Origin: JAKZVK01 sp965248255
GTDB lineage: Bacteria; Acidobacteriota; Terriglobia; Bryobacterales; UBA6623
Direction of reading: 5' to 3'
DNA: 64,000 nt
NCBI GenBank assembly: GCA_965248255.1
Contig: CBDFIW010000002.1
Location: 620,001 to 684,000 of the forward strand
Numbering within the stretch: the first letter of the stretch is position 1; each line of letters begins with the position of its first letter. Shown here piece after piece: positions 1-8,528 of this stretch. The translations under genes were made by a program, and so were the position numbers. Below the pieces are notes generated by a model. That model ran no database searches. It saw nothing but the letters and a program-made list of their open reading frames with translations, and was not told the origin of the DNA.

Positions 1-636
1 GATCCACAGCGCCGAATAGAGCAGGCCGTAAATCCATTCCCAGGCCTCCAGGGGGAAGATGGCGCCCTTGAGGATGACGAGAGGCGCCTGGAGTGGGTGC
101 AAGTACATCAGGGGGGTCTCCCAAAGCCCGGCGTAATGCAGGAAGGGCAGCGAGAACGCCGCGATGTAGAGCATTGACGGGAAAAGGTACTCGTTGATCG
201 AGTCGTAACGCGCGACCGCCACGAACCCGGTCAGGCAATAGATAGCGGAGGCGAGCACGATACCCAGCACCAGCGGCAGGACCGCGAAACCGATACCACA
301 GGCCAGCAGAACGATCGCCGCGTTCTCGATCAGCGACAGTGCGGTCAGCGTCACCACCTTGGAGGCCAGGTATTCGCCGGTGCGCAGAGGAGTCACGACC
401 TGGGCTTCGAGGGTTCCGTCGTCCTTCTCCAGCAGCACCAGCCCTCCCATGAACATGAATGTCGCCAGGACGAGATTCCCCAGCACCACCACGGGCATCA
501 CCGGTGCCCAGTCGAACTCCGGCAACTGGGTGATCAACACGGCGAAGGTCCCGAGCAGAAACGCCGCCGCCCAGTAGAAGCCGTTGCGCACCTGCAGCCG
601 CACGTCGCAGCGCATGGTGGCGAGCAGGCGCGTCAT
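1..636 (-). CDS. ABC-2 type transporter permease (3' end beyond window)
   Basis: Membrane subunit of an ABC exporter. The minus-strand frame opens at the ATG at 634-636 and stays open to the window edge (212 codons), so the C-terminus is missing. The start MTRLLATMRCDVRLQVRNGF is a short cytoplasmic lead. It is followed by hydrophobic segments near residues 24-40, 48-68, 95-115 and 117-140, and a soluble loop LLEKDDGTLEAQVVTPLR typical of ABC-2 permeases. Its ATG overlaps the stop of the ATPase gene by four bases (ATGA at 633-636), which indicates translational coupling of the two subunits. Substrate cannot be told from sequence. The gene call is good because the ATPase partner is unmistakable; the subfamily is inferred. 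Confidence 0.85.
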   Translation of the reverse strand, partial: MTRLLATMRCDVRLQVRNGFYWAAAFLLGTFAVLITQLPEFDWAPVMPVVVLGNLVLATFMFMGGLVLLEKDDGTLEAQVVTPLRTGEYLASKVVTLTALSLIENAAIVLLACGIGFAVLPLVLGIVLASAIYCLTGFVAVARYDSINEYLFPSMLYIAAFSLPFLHYAGLWETPLMYLHPLQAPLVILKGAIFPLEAWEWIYGLLYSALWI

Positions 637-1487
637 TGCAGGCTCTTACCGGTGATGCGGATGAAGATGTCCTCCAGCGTCGCTTCAAGGGTGTGGATCG
701 TTTGCACTTCGCTGGTGCGCAATAGATCCAGAAAAGTGCTGTTTTCGCCGAGGCCGGCGAGAGGAAACTCCTGGTGTTCCGTTCGGTCCCGGACTCGATA
801 CTCGACGCGCACACGGTGGTCGCCATAGCGCAGCTTAAGCTCGCGGGGCGCATCAATCAGGCTGATCTTGCCGTCTACGATGAACGCCACGCGATCACAG
901 ATCTGGTCCGCCACCGCCATGTCGTGGGTCGTAAGGAAGACCGTTTTTCCGTGCTGCTTCTGCTCGCGCAGCAGGTCTTTGATGCCCCGGCCGCCGACGG
1001 GATCGAGCCCACCTGTCGGCTCGTCGAGAAACAGCAGCCCGGGGTCGTTGAGCAGCGCCCGAGCGACGCTGAGCCGGTTCTTCATGCCCTTGGAGTACTG
1101 GGCGACGGGCATGTCGCCGTCGTCGGCCAGACCGACCTGCTCGAGCAGCTCGCGCGGCGACCGTGTGTGGTCGCTGTACAACGAACGAAAGTACGACAGA
1201 TTCTCGAGCCCGGTTAGCTTACGGTAGTGGTTGGGAAACTCGAAGGCCACGCCGACGTGCTCGTAGTAGTCGGAGCCCCAATTTGCCAGCGACTTGCCCA
1301 GCACCGACACGCTGCCGTCGAAGTCGCGCAGCAGGCCGATCAGGATCTTCTGTGTCGTCGATTTTCCGGCGCCGTTGGGTCCTAGAAAGCCCAGAATCTC
1401 ACCACGGCCGACCGTGAAGCTCAGCCCGTCGATGGCTCTGCCCTTGGCTTTGGGGTAGCCGAAGCTGAGATCCGTGACCTCGATCAT
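633..1487 (-). CDS. ABC transporter ATP-binding protein
   Basis: Cytoplasmic ATPase that should drive the permease encoded directly downstream. Of 284 residues, the nucleotide-binding domain fills about 1-215: Walker A GPNGAGKST near residue 37, signature YSKGMKNRLSVARALL near 132, Walker B LLFLDEPTGGLDP near 151, and a switch histidine in FLTTHDM. The last 70 residues form a small extra domain, as in ABC-2 exporter ATPases (DrrA/CcmA-like). The start MIEVTDLSFGYPK is standard. The pair forms an apparent two-gene operon, with the ATPase first. The unrelated DUF1549/DUF1553 gene ends 74 bases upstream on the same strand. Export is likely; cargo is unknown. Confidence 0.95.
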   Translation of the reverse strand: MIEVTDLSFGYPKAKGRAIDGLSFTVGRGEILGFLGPNGAGKSTTQKILIGLLRDFDGSVSVLGKSLANWGSDYYEHVGVAFEFPNHYRKLTGLENLSYFRSLYSDHTRSPRELLEQVGLADDGDMPVAQYSKGMKNRLSVARALLNDPGLLFLDEPTGGLDPVGGRGIKDLLREQKQHGKTVFLTTHDMAVADQICDRVAFIVDGKISLIDAPRELKLRYGDHRVRVEYRVRDRTEHQEFPLAGLGENSTFLDLLRTSEVQTIHTLEATLEDIFIRITGKSLQ

Positions 1488-1561
1488 GATGATGGTGGGC
1501 CCTGGTCGGTTCGAGGGAGGAGACCGCCTGGCTACACAGCACGGGGTGGACGGGCGCTCCC

Positions 1562-3637
1562 CTAGTTCACGTACAGAAAGGCGTTCAGGTTGAACACGGC
1601 GAGCGCAAACTCCTTGAGAGGCTGATGTGCGAGGAACGCGACTCCAAGCCGCAACTCGTCTTGGGTGGGCGCCCTGCCGGCCGCCAACAGATACGCTCGC
1701 TCGACCTGTTGCGTGGGGTCGCCGCCGACCTCGCGCTGCAACCTATCCGCCAAAAAGCGGGCCAGTTGATTCGAGAGGCGTCCGTTCAGCAGCTCGAGGG
1801 CCTGGGGGGCGTGGGTGCTGGCTTCACGCCGAGCGCAGGTCGTGAGCAGCGCCGGTTGATCAAAGACTTCCATGAACGGCAGCCGCAGGTTACGCTTCGC
1901 GATCAGGTACACCGATCGGCGGAAGTGCTCTGCGGGATCCTGGGCCACCTTCCACTGATAGGGCTTGTAGAGCAGCTTCACCAGTTCTTCTTCCACCGGC
2001 ACGATCACGCTCTCGCCACCCGCCTTCCGGTTCAGCTTGCCCGAGACGGCCAACATGGCGTCGCGGATTTCCTCGGCTTCAAGGCGTCGCCGGCTGAAAC
2101 GCCACAGCAGCCGGTTTTCGGGGTCCTTCGCTGTGGCCTGCCGCGTCACCGACGAGTGTGACGACTGCCGATAGGTGCTGCTGAGCAGGATCTTGCGGTG
2201 CAACGCCTTCACGCTCCAGCCGTTCTCGACGAACTCGTTGGCAAGATAATCGAGCAGCTCGGGATGGCTGGGGCGCTCACCGTTAAAGCCAAAGTCGTTC
2301 GGCGTGTTCACGATGCCGTTGCCGAAATGCCACGTCCACAAGCGGTTGGCCATCACCCGCGCGGTCAACGGATGGTCCGGCTCGGTGAGCCACTGCGCCA
2401 ACTTCGTCTTGGGATTCGGAGTGTCGGGCGACATCTCGGGTGCTCCATCGGGCAAGAACACCCCCGGAAATCGCATGCCCACTTGCTCGCCCCTGTTGTT
2501 GTGATCGCCCCGTTGAAGGATGTGAATCGGCGTCCGCTTCTCCGGGTCGTTGCGGATCGAGGCAATCGCCGGCAAAGGCTCAGGAAGTTCCGCTTCGAGT
2601 TCCTTGACCGTCTTGTTGACTTCTTTCTGCTTGCGTTTCTTCTCCTCGCCGTCGAGGTCCTTGAGGGTCTCTTTGACCTTCTTGACCTCTTCCTTAATCG
2701 AGTCGGTCTTGGCCTGCCAGGCGTCTTGCTCCTCTTGCGGCGCCAGGATGATCTCGTGCTCCTGCGTTCCGGCCAGGAAAGCTTGCAGGCGGTAATAGTC
2801 CTTCTGCCGGATCGGGTCGAACAGATGGTCGTGGCAGCGCGCACAACCGACCGTCAGCCCGAGAAAAGCCGCGCCAACGATGTCAGTCCGCTCAGTGAGC
2901 ACTTCGTTGCGGCTGCTGGCCACTTCCTGATTGCCGGCGTTGCGTCGAACCGGGCCGAGGCGATGCAGCCCCACGGCGATTTGCGTTTCCCGGTTGTCAG
3001 GTCCAATCTCGTCTCCCGCCAACTGCTCGAGGACGAAGCGGTCGTAGGGTTTGTCGTGATTGAACGCCTGGATGACGTAATCCCGATAACGCCAAGAGCC
3101 GTGCATCGAGCGGTCGTACTCGAATCCTTCGGTCTCGGCAAAGCGAACCACGTCGAGCCAATGCTGCGCCCAGCGTTCCCCGTAATGCGGACTTTTGAGC
3201 GTGCGGTCGACGAGGCGCTCGTAGGCGTCGGGCGACTTGTCGGTGAGAAAGTCGGCGACGTCGCCGGGGTCCGGCGGTAGGCCCAGCAAGTCGAACGACA
3301 GGCGGCGAATCAGAGTGGCTCGGTCGGCCTCGGGCGCCGGCTGCAAGCCGTTCTCGCTCAGCTTCGCCAGCACGAACGCATCGATCGGGTTGCGCACCCA
3401 TGCTGCGTCCCGTTCGCGGAGTTGCGGGACTTCGGGCTCTGTCCGCTTCTGAAGCGACCAAAACTGCCTCTCGGTGTCGCGGTATTCTTTGGTGCCCTTC
3501 GCCCCACCGACGAGCAGCGGAACCGCGAGGACCAGGGCGGCCAGCGTGGCTAGCAGCAGATATCTCTTCAAGCGAACACCATCCCGACTCGGGGTGCGAC
3601 TTAACGAACCCTTCCAATGCGATTGTAGATTGTGCAT
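1562..3637 (-). CDS. DUF1549/DUF1553 (PSCyt2-PSD1) protein without PSCyt1 domain
   Basis: Large exported protein of the planctomycete-cytochrome type; biochemical role not established. The N-terminus has a hydrophobic stretch (YLLLATLAALVLAVPLL). DUF1549 follows from about residue 75, with WVRNPIDAFVLAKL, DLLGLPPDP and the heme-type CARCHDHLFDPI near residue 265. A charged coiled-coil segment occupies about 310-350, then DUF1553 with HPLTARVMANRLWTWHFG and STYRQSS. The usual N-terminal PSCyt1 cytochrome domain is absent, and so is the DUF1501 gene that normally follows; an ABC transporter pair lies downstream instead. The listed ATG (3637) leaves 20 residues before the hydrophobic stretch. 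A TTG at 3571 (LKRYLLLA) would give a cleaner signal peptide and widen the 39-bp gap to divergent prmC. Confidence 0.85.
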   Translation of the reverse strand: MHNLQSHWKGSLSRTPSRDGVRLKRYLLLATLAALVLAVPLLVGGAKGTKEYRDTERQFWSLQKRTEPEVPQLRERDAAWVRNPIDAFVLAKLSENGLQPAPEADRATLIRRLSFDLLGLPPDPGDVADFLTDKSPDAYERLVDRTLKSPHYGERWAQHWLDVVRFAETEGFEYDRSMHGSWRYRDYVIQAFNHDKPYDRFVLEQLAGDEIGPDNRETQIAVGLHRLGPVRRNAGNQEVASSRNEVLTERTDIVGAAFLGLTVGCARCHDHLFDPIRQKDYYRLQAFLAGTQEHEIILAPQEEQDAWQAKTDSIKEEVKKVKETLKDLDGEEKKRKQKEVNKTVKELEAELPEPLPAIASIRNDPEKRTPIHILQRGDHNNRGEQVGMRFPGVFLPDGAPEMSPDTPNPKTKLAQWLTEPDHPLTARVMANRLWTWHFGNGIVNTPNDFGFNGERPSHPELLDYLANEFVENGWSVKALHRKILLSSTYRQSSHSSVTRQATAKDPENRLLWRFSRRRLEAEEIRDAMLAVSGKLNRKAGGESVIVPVEEELVKLLYKPYQWKVAQDPAEHFRRSVYLIAKRNLRLPFMEVFDQPALLTTCARREASTHAPQALELLNGRLSNQLARFLADRLQREVGGDPTQQVERAYLLAAGRAPTQDELRLGVAFLAHQPLKEFALAVFNLNAFLYVN

Positions 3638-3676
3638 CCTGAGGGGTCAATCGCCCGGTTTCGCGGCCCGTAACGT

Positions 3677-4519
3677 ATGAACCTGTCCGGCTCGATCGCA
3701 CACACACTCCGCGCGGCGCGGGAGACGCTCGAGGACGCCGCGGTTCCCGAAGTCCAGCTCACCGCCGAGATCCTGCTTGCTCACATTCTCGGGGTCGAGC
3801 GCTCGTTCCTCTTCGGGCATCCCGAGGAACTGGCCGAGGAGGCAGCGGCCGAGCGCTTTCAGGGAATCCTCAAGCGGCGCTGTGAGGGTGAACCGACGCA
3901 ATACCTCACCGGGGTCCAGGAGTTCTACGGCCTGTCGTTCAAGGTCGCTCCGGGGGCTCTGATCCCGCGGCCGGAGACCGAACTGCTCGTCGAGGAGACC
4001 CTGGCCCGCGCGTCGGACGGAGACCGCATTGTCGACATCGGCACCGGATCGGGGTGCATCGCTATCTCGATCAAGGTCAACAAGCCATCGGCGCGGGTCA
4101 CGGCATGTGATATCTCCCGAGAAGCCCTAGAGGTCGCCCGGGAAAATGTCCGTGCGTTGAAGGCCGAGGTGGCGTTGGTCCTGGCGGACTTGGCCACGAG
4201 CTTCCGGCCTTCCGCATTCGATCTCGTCGTCTGCAACCCCCCGTATGTGCCCCTGGCGGATCTGCCCGGGTTGCAGCGCGAACTGCGATTCGAACCCGCC
4301 CAGGCGCTCTTCGGTGGCGAAGACGGCTTCGACGCCTACCGCCGGTTGGCACGGGGCGCGGCGCGGATCGTGCGCCCGCGCGGCTGGCTGCTGCTGGAAC
4401 TTGGATATAATGGCCGATCGCAAGTCGAGGAGATCCTGGGCCGGGTGGACTGGGACGACCCCGTCGTGCGAGCCGATTTGGCAGGAATAGACCGGGTTCT
4501 GGCCGTGCGGCGACGTTGA
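3677..4519 (+). CDS. prmC: Peptide chain release factor N5-glutamine methyltransferase PrmC
   Basis: Methylates the glutamine of the GGQ motif in release factors RF1/RF2, using S-adenosylmethionine, which speeds translation termination. The 280 residues match the family length. An N-terminal helical domain (1-85) with the family motif GEPTQYLTGVQEFYGL leads into a Rossmann methyltransferase: SAM-binding DIGTGSGCIAISI near residue 118 and the glutamine-binding NPPY motif (CNPPYVPL) near 190. The ATG at 3677 begins MNLSGSIAHTLRAARETL. It is usually linked to prfA, which is not adjacent here. The gene is divergent from the DUF1549/DUF1553 gene. Confidence 0.95.
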   Translation: MNLSGSIAHTLRAARETLEDAAVPEVQLTAEILLAHILGVERSFLFGHPEELAEEAAAERFQGILKRRCEGEPTQYLTGVQEFYGLSFKVAPGALIPRPETELLVEETLARASDGDRIVDIGTGSGCIAISIKVNKPSARVTACDISREALEVARENVRALKAEVALVLADLATSFRPSAFDLVVCNPPYVPLADLPGLQRELRFEPAQALFGGEDGFDAYRRLARGAARIVRPRGWLLLELGYNGRSQVEEILGRVDWDDPVVRADLAGIDRVLAVRRR

Positions 4520-4608
4520 TCGGCTGCGCACCCGTATTTCGCAACCCGACTACTCGTTGCAAGTCGGCCGGGTACGCTCAATCAATCCCCGCTGAGGAGT
4601 GATTCTCC

Positions 4609-5817
4609 GTGAAGATTAAGAAAGTCGAAGCCTTCCTGCTGTCGAGTCCCTTGGATGAGCCGCTGCTCCTGCCCTTCTACGGCGGCGAGCGCACGATCCT
4701 CAAGCGTGACGCCATGTTCATCCGCGTCACCGCCGACAACGGCCTACAAGGCTACGGACCGGGGCCGGCACACGAGCGCGCCGAGCGCGAGATCAACGAA
4801 ACGATCAGCCCGTTTCTCGAAGGCCGTGACCCGCTCGATTGGAGGGCCATCAACTTCGAAGCGGATCTCGAGACGATCAAGACCTACCGCGCGGTCGAAG
4901 TGGCGGTCATCGACCTAGCGGCCAAGTACGAGGGCGCGCCGATGTCGGAGTTGCTCGGCGGACGCAAGCGGGACCGCATCAAGCTCTACGGCAGCGCCGG
5001 GATGTACATGAGCCCCGAGGGTTATGCGGAAGAGGCCGAAGCCATCGCCGCCGCAGGCTTCACCGGCTATAAGATGCGCCCCGCCCGCGGACCGGAAAAA
5101 GATCTCGAAACCGTGGAAAAGATGCGTGCGGCCGTCGGGCCCGACATGGGCCTGATGATCGACGCCCACGCCTGGTGGCGGATGGGTGATAAGACTTATT
5201 CCTACGAAACGATCGAACAGCTAACGAAGGCCATGGGCGCCTACCACCCCACGTGGGTCGAGGAACCGCTGCCACCCGAAGACCACGCCGCGTACCGCAA
5301 GCTGCGGCAACGCCAGCCAGTACCCGTCGCCGCGGGCGAGCACGAACTCGACGAGGCGTCGTTCCTGGATCTAATCTCTTCCGACGCCGTCGACTACGTG
5401 CAAATGGATGTCTGCTGCCAGGGCGGCTTCGCGATGGGCCGCCGTCTCTTTGAGGCCACCGAGCAGAAAGGTATTCGGTTCGCCTTCCACTGTTGGGGCA
5501 CGCAGCTCGAGGTGATTGCGGCGGCGCAACTGGGCGTTTGCTGGAGTCCCGAGGTGGTCGAGTGGCTCGAATACCCTTGCCACGCCAACCGCGGCAAGCC
5601 CGGCATGTATCCGTTCTTGGTGGCCGATGACATTCTGACGGAGCCGTTGCTGGTCGAGGCCGGCGACCTGGTTGTGCCCGATAAGCCCGGCATCGGTGTC
5701 GAGATCGACGAGAGCGTGATCGAGCGCTACCCCTATCTGCCCGGCCCATGGTCGATCTTCAAACTCGACTCACCTCCCGAAACTCAGGTGATGACGGGAG
5801 ACCATAGCGCCCGGTAG
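4609..5817 (+). CDS. Enolase-superfamily enzyme (mandelate racemase/muconate lactonizing type)
   Basis: Divalent-metal enzyme that removes a proton alpha to a carboxylate, most likely an acid-sugar dehydratase or epimerase. 402 residues: a capping domain (about 1-125) and a TIM barrel. Visible metal ligands are Asp in LMIDAHAWW, Glu in WVEEPLPPED and Glu in AAGEHELDE. A His/Asp dyad is suggested by FHCWGT and VDYVQMDVCC. The KxK motif of mandelate racemase reads K-M-R (GYKMRPARG), so one catalytic lysine is replaced by Arg. That argues against true mandelate racemase. An RBS-like GAGGAG precedes the GTG/ATG region at 4609. Substrate is unknown. Confidence 0.9.
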   Translation: MKIKKVEAFLLSSPLDEPLLLPFYGGERTILKRDAMFIRVTADNGLQGYGPGPAHERAEREINETISPFLEGRDPLDWRAINFEADLETIKTYRAVEVAVIDLAAKYEGAPMSELLGGRKRDRIKLYGSAGMYMSPEGYAEEAEAIAAAGFTGYKMRPARGPEKDLETVEKMRAAVGPDMGLMIDAHAWWRMGDKTYSYETIEQLTKAMGAYHPTWVEEPLPPEDHAAYRKLRQRQPVPVAAGEHELDEASFLDLISSDAVDYVQMDVCCQGGFAMGRRLFEATEQKGIRFAFHCWGTQLEVIAAAQLGVCWSPEVVEWLEYPCHANRGKPGMYPFLVADDILTEPLLVEAGDLVVPDKPGIGVEIDESVIERYPYLPGPWSIFKLDSPPETQVMTGDHSAR

Positions 5818-5864
5818 GTCATAGGGCCAGTTCTCAGGTAGTAGCAGCCTGCACGGTTCCCGCG

Positions 5865-6955
5865 TCATGGAGCGAAGAGCTTCAACTGCGAATCGATCGC
5901 CCTTGACCCTACCTCCGCAGCCTCCGGCAGGTCGGGTTCGGGTCCCGACGCTAACCCGAAACGGGCGCGCACACGCTGCACTCTCTCCCGTATCCACTTC
6001 TCATACTCGCCGCGGAGGTAGGCGTCTCGCCGGTAGCGCGCACGGTAGCGTTCAGCCAGTGACGGATAGTGCTTTTCGAGAAACGGGAAGAACTGGCGCT
6101 GTGCTGAGGGCATCAGAAACAGTGTTCCGCCGCCGAAGTAGCGGGCGCCGGCCCGGGCCGCGGCGGACGCCACCGATTCGAGATTGGTGAGCGAATCGGT
6201 CAGCAACGGCATGATCGGGTTCGCGAACACACCGGCCCGGATGCCGGTCGCCGTCAGCAACCGAACCGCCTCGAGCCGCAGGTCCGGGCGCGCGGCTCCA
6301 GCTTGCGTGCCAGGGCGGCGTCGGTGGTGGTCACCGTCATGTTGACGTGCAGCTCGTTGGTCCGCCCCACCCGGCGCAACAGGTCGAGATCGCGAGTGAC
6401 CAAGTCTGATTTCGTCGTGATCGACAGCGAGAGACCCGCGTGCTCGGCAAAGACCTCCAAGATCTCGCGCGTCGTTTCAAAGCGCCGCTCCGCCGGCTGA
6501 TAGGGATCGGTGCTCGTGCCGATCGCGATGGAGCCCTCGCGATGCCGCTTCAACTCATCCCGCAGCAGACCGGCGGCTTCGGATTTGGAGTAGATCCGCT
6601 CCTCGAACAGGCGTCCATCGTTCATTCCCATGAACTCGTGGGTGTAGCGCGCATAGCAGTACTTACAACCGAACTCGCAACCCCGATAGGGGTTGATCGT
6701 CCAGCTGAAGGGCATCTTGGGATTGGAGCAGCGGTTGAGGACGCTGCGGGTGGGCAGCTCAAAATAGCGCACCTTCGACTTCGAGGACAGGACGGTACTC
6801 TGCTGGGCCAAACGGGCGATTCCGACCAGTTGCGGACCGGTACCGATCTCGAAGAGCACACCTCTATATTCTTCTTTTGTTCGCCATAATGTCAAGTTCC
6901 ACAGAGGCCAATGTCGACCTGGTCGAAGCCCGCGGAATTGGTCAATTGCGACCAT
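5865..6955 (-). pseudogene. Radical SAM protein (Rv2578c-like), broken by a one-base frameshift
   Basis: Radical SAM iron-sulfur protein of the family annotated as Rv2578c/SPL-like; substrate unknown. The N-terminal part (frame ending at 6254) has the cluster motif CEFGCKYCYARYTHEF and the partner motif GTSTDPYQPAERRFETTREI. The C-terminal part is in the neighbouring frame from about 6290 (TGIRAGVFANPIMPLLTDS onward) and ends at 5865. Restoring one base in the C/G run at about 6286-6297 joins them as ARKLEPRAPDLRLEAVRLL. I chose ATG 6955, because longer starts overlap the upstream GT-C gene; a GTG at 6859 (VLFEIGTGPQL) is also possible. Either a recent pseudogene or a sequencing error in a GC run. 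Confidence 0.8.
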
Positions 6956-6987
6956 GGACCCGCTGAGGTGGAGGGTTCCGTTTCGTC

Positions 6988-8376
6988 CTAGGATGAGCGT
7001 GCTTTGCGCCGAAGCTTCGCCTTCTTGGTGGTAGGCGCCGCAGGCGCGGCCCCCTCCCGGGGCGCGGCCTGATTCATCCAGTGAGAGACCAACGCCACAG
7101 GGGCCAGCAGAGCCACTGGCGCGATTTGAGCCAAGATTCGGTCGGCTGACGTGGCCAGCCACCACTCGATGTCGTTGCGTCCCGTCGAGTAGGCGAGCAA
7201 CGCCCCGAAAAGGTGCCACAAGGTCAGTGCTGGCAGCAGCCAAAACCGCCGTGGCGAGCCCAACGGTTTCGCGGCGACCAAAGCCGCAAAGAAGGCGACA
7301 AAAGTGAGGATAAACAGATCCGTGTCAAAGGCCTTTGCCAGCATGGCTTGCAGGGACGTCGCGAAGAGGTCGGGACGGAATCTCACCCCAACCGTGAACT
7401 CGGCCGCCTGGATTCCGTAGGACTGCCGCAGCAGCGACCAGGGGACAAGAACGGCTAGAGGGGGCACCGCCCACAGCGCCCACGCCCCCAGATTCTTTCT
7501 CCGGAAGGCCAAGCCGGCAGCCGCGGCGAGCATCACCGCTACAAAGAAAAACTGGCCCTCATTCTTTGTCCAAGCCGCCGCCGTTGCGGCCAAGGACACC
7601 CCGGCCAGGTTCAGCAATCCGCCGTCCTTGCACCACTCATAGAGAAACCCTGCCGCTGCCACTAGATAGAGCGAGAGCATCGTTCCTGCATAGCCTGCAT
7701 AGTCGAACGCCAGCGAACCCACCATCGGCGTGCAGGCTACGATCGCGGTGAAGGCCAAGCCCGGTGTGTTCCCCAGCCACCGCTTTGCGAAGTAGTGAAA
7801 CACTCCCAATAGAGCAACGAACGAGCAAGGGGAGAGGATCTTCACCGAGTAGTCGACCGCATCTCCGGCCAAGACATAGAGGAACGTCGCATACAGCGGC
7901 ACGAGTAGCGGATAGCCCGGTTGCGCGGTTATAGTGGCGTGGCCACCAAAGAATCCGTCAAGGTTGCCGTCCAGGAAGAACGCCTTCGCCTTGTACAGCC
8001 AGATCGCCCAAGCATCCCAGGCATTGAGAGGCATGAGGCGTTCGAAGGGAACCCAGACCGCCAAGGGGATCAAAACGACGAGAAAGAGCGGCACGTCGAG
8101 TGCCGAGACGTCAAGCTTCTTCAGGGGCCACAACGGCTGCAGGATCCCCGAGCGGTGCCGGTACACTGCCAAGCCGGCCACCACCACCCAAGGCAGCAGC
8201 AGACGCAGTGGGCCCCACCCGAAGCCCGCCAAATCGTAGGCGAACATCTGTACCGAGACCGCGGCCATGCCCGTGGCGAAGGCGAAGCTCGCCTTGGCCC
8301 CGAGGCCCGTTTCCCACTTGGGTGGCAGCAGCACCCAGCCGATGAGAAAGGTGATCAGCAGCCCAACGTACACCAT
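6988..8376 (-). CDS. Polytopic membrane protein, GT-C (GT39/RgtA-like) glycosyltransferase candidate
   Basis: 462-residue membrane protein with about ten or more hydrophobic segments from MVYVGLLITFLIGWVLLP to near residue 430, and a basic C-terminal tail (TTKKAKLRRKARSS). The first periplasmic loop contains LNAWDAWAIWLYKAKAFF, an acidic/aromatic loop of the kind used by GT-C enzymes that take sugars from polyprenyl-phosphate donors. TKNEGQFFF near residue 275 is another trait of this group. The expected function is transfer of a sugar to an envelope glycan or lipid. It sits 9 bases after the stop of the IS-split gene, so the two were probably one operon. Family assignment is by general features only. 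Confidence 0.65.
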   Translation of the reverse strand: MVYVGLLITFLIGWVLLPPKWETGLGAKASFAFATGMAAVSVQMFAYDLAGFGWGPLRLLLPWVVVAGLAVYRHRSGILQPLWPLKKLDVSALDVPLFLVVLIPLAVWVPFERLMPLNAWDAWAIWLYKAKAFFLDGNLDGFFGGHATITAQPGYPLLVPLYATFLYVLAGDAVDYSVKILSPCSFVALLGVFHYFAKRWLGNTPGLAFTAIVACTPMVGSLAFDYAGYAGTMLSLYLVAAAGFLYEWCKDGGLLNLAGVSLAATAAAWTKNEGQFFFVAVMLAAAAGLAFRRKNLGAWALWAVPPLAVLVPWSLLRQSYGIQAAEFTVGVRFRPDLFATSLQAMLAKAFDTDLFILTFVAFFAALVAAKPLGSPRRFWLLPALTLWHLFGALLAYSTGRNDIEWWLATSADRILAQIAPVALLAPVALVSHWMNQAAPREGAAPAAPTTKKAKLRRKARSS

Positions 8377-8528
8377 GGCCGGATGTCACCGCCTGCGATA
8401 GATGCCCAGCCCGTCTTTCGAGGCGATGAGATCCATCGACTCAAGCCGGCGATTCAGTTCCGTCTCGTTCCAACGGCCTTGGAACGGGTCACTTCTGAGG
8501 TCTGCAGCTGAATCTCGAAACACCGCTA

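Noticed and set aside
2198..3280. Long open frame on the strand opposite the DUF1549/DUF1553 gene
   Set aside because: It mirrors a well-supported gene; its protein is basic/Arg-Val-rich with no family features. The same applies to long antisense frames at 23609-24697, 52055-53191 and 57204-58304.
7213..7243. Start of the radical SAM gene at 7243
   Set aside because: It would overlap the GT-C gene by about 250 bases with low-quality residues; ATG 6955 is free of overlap.
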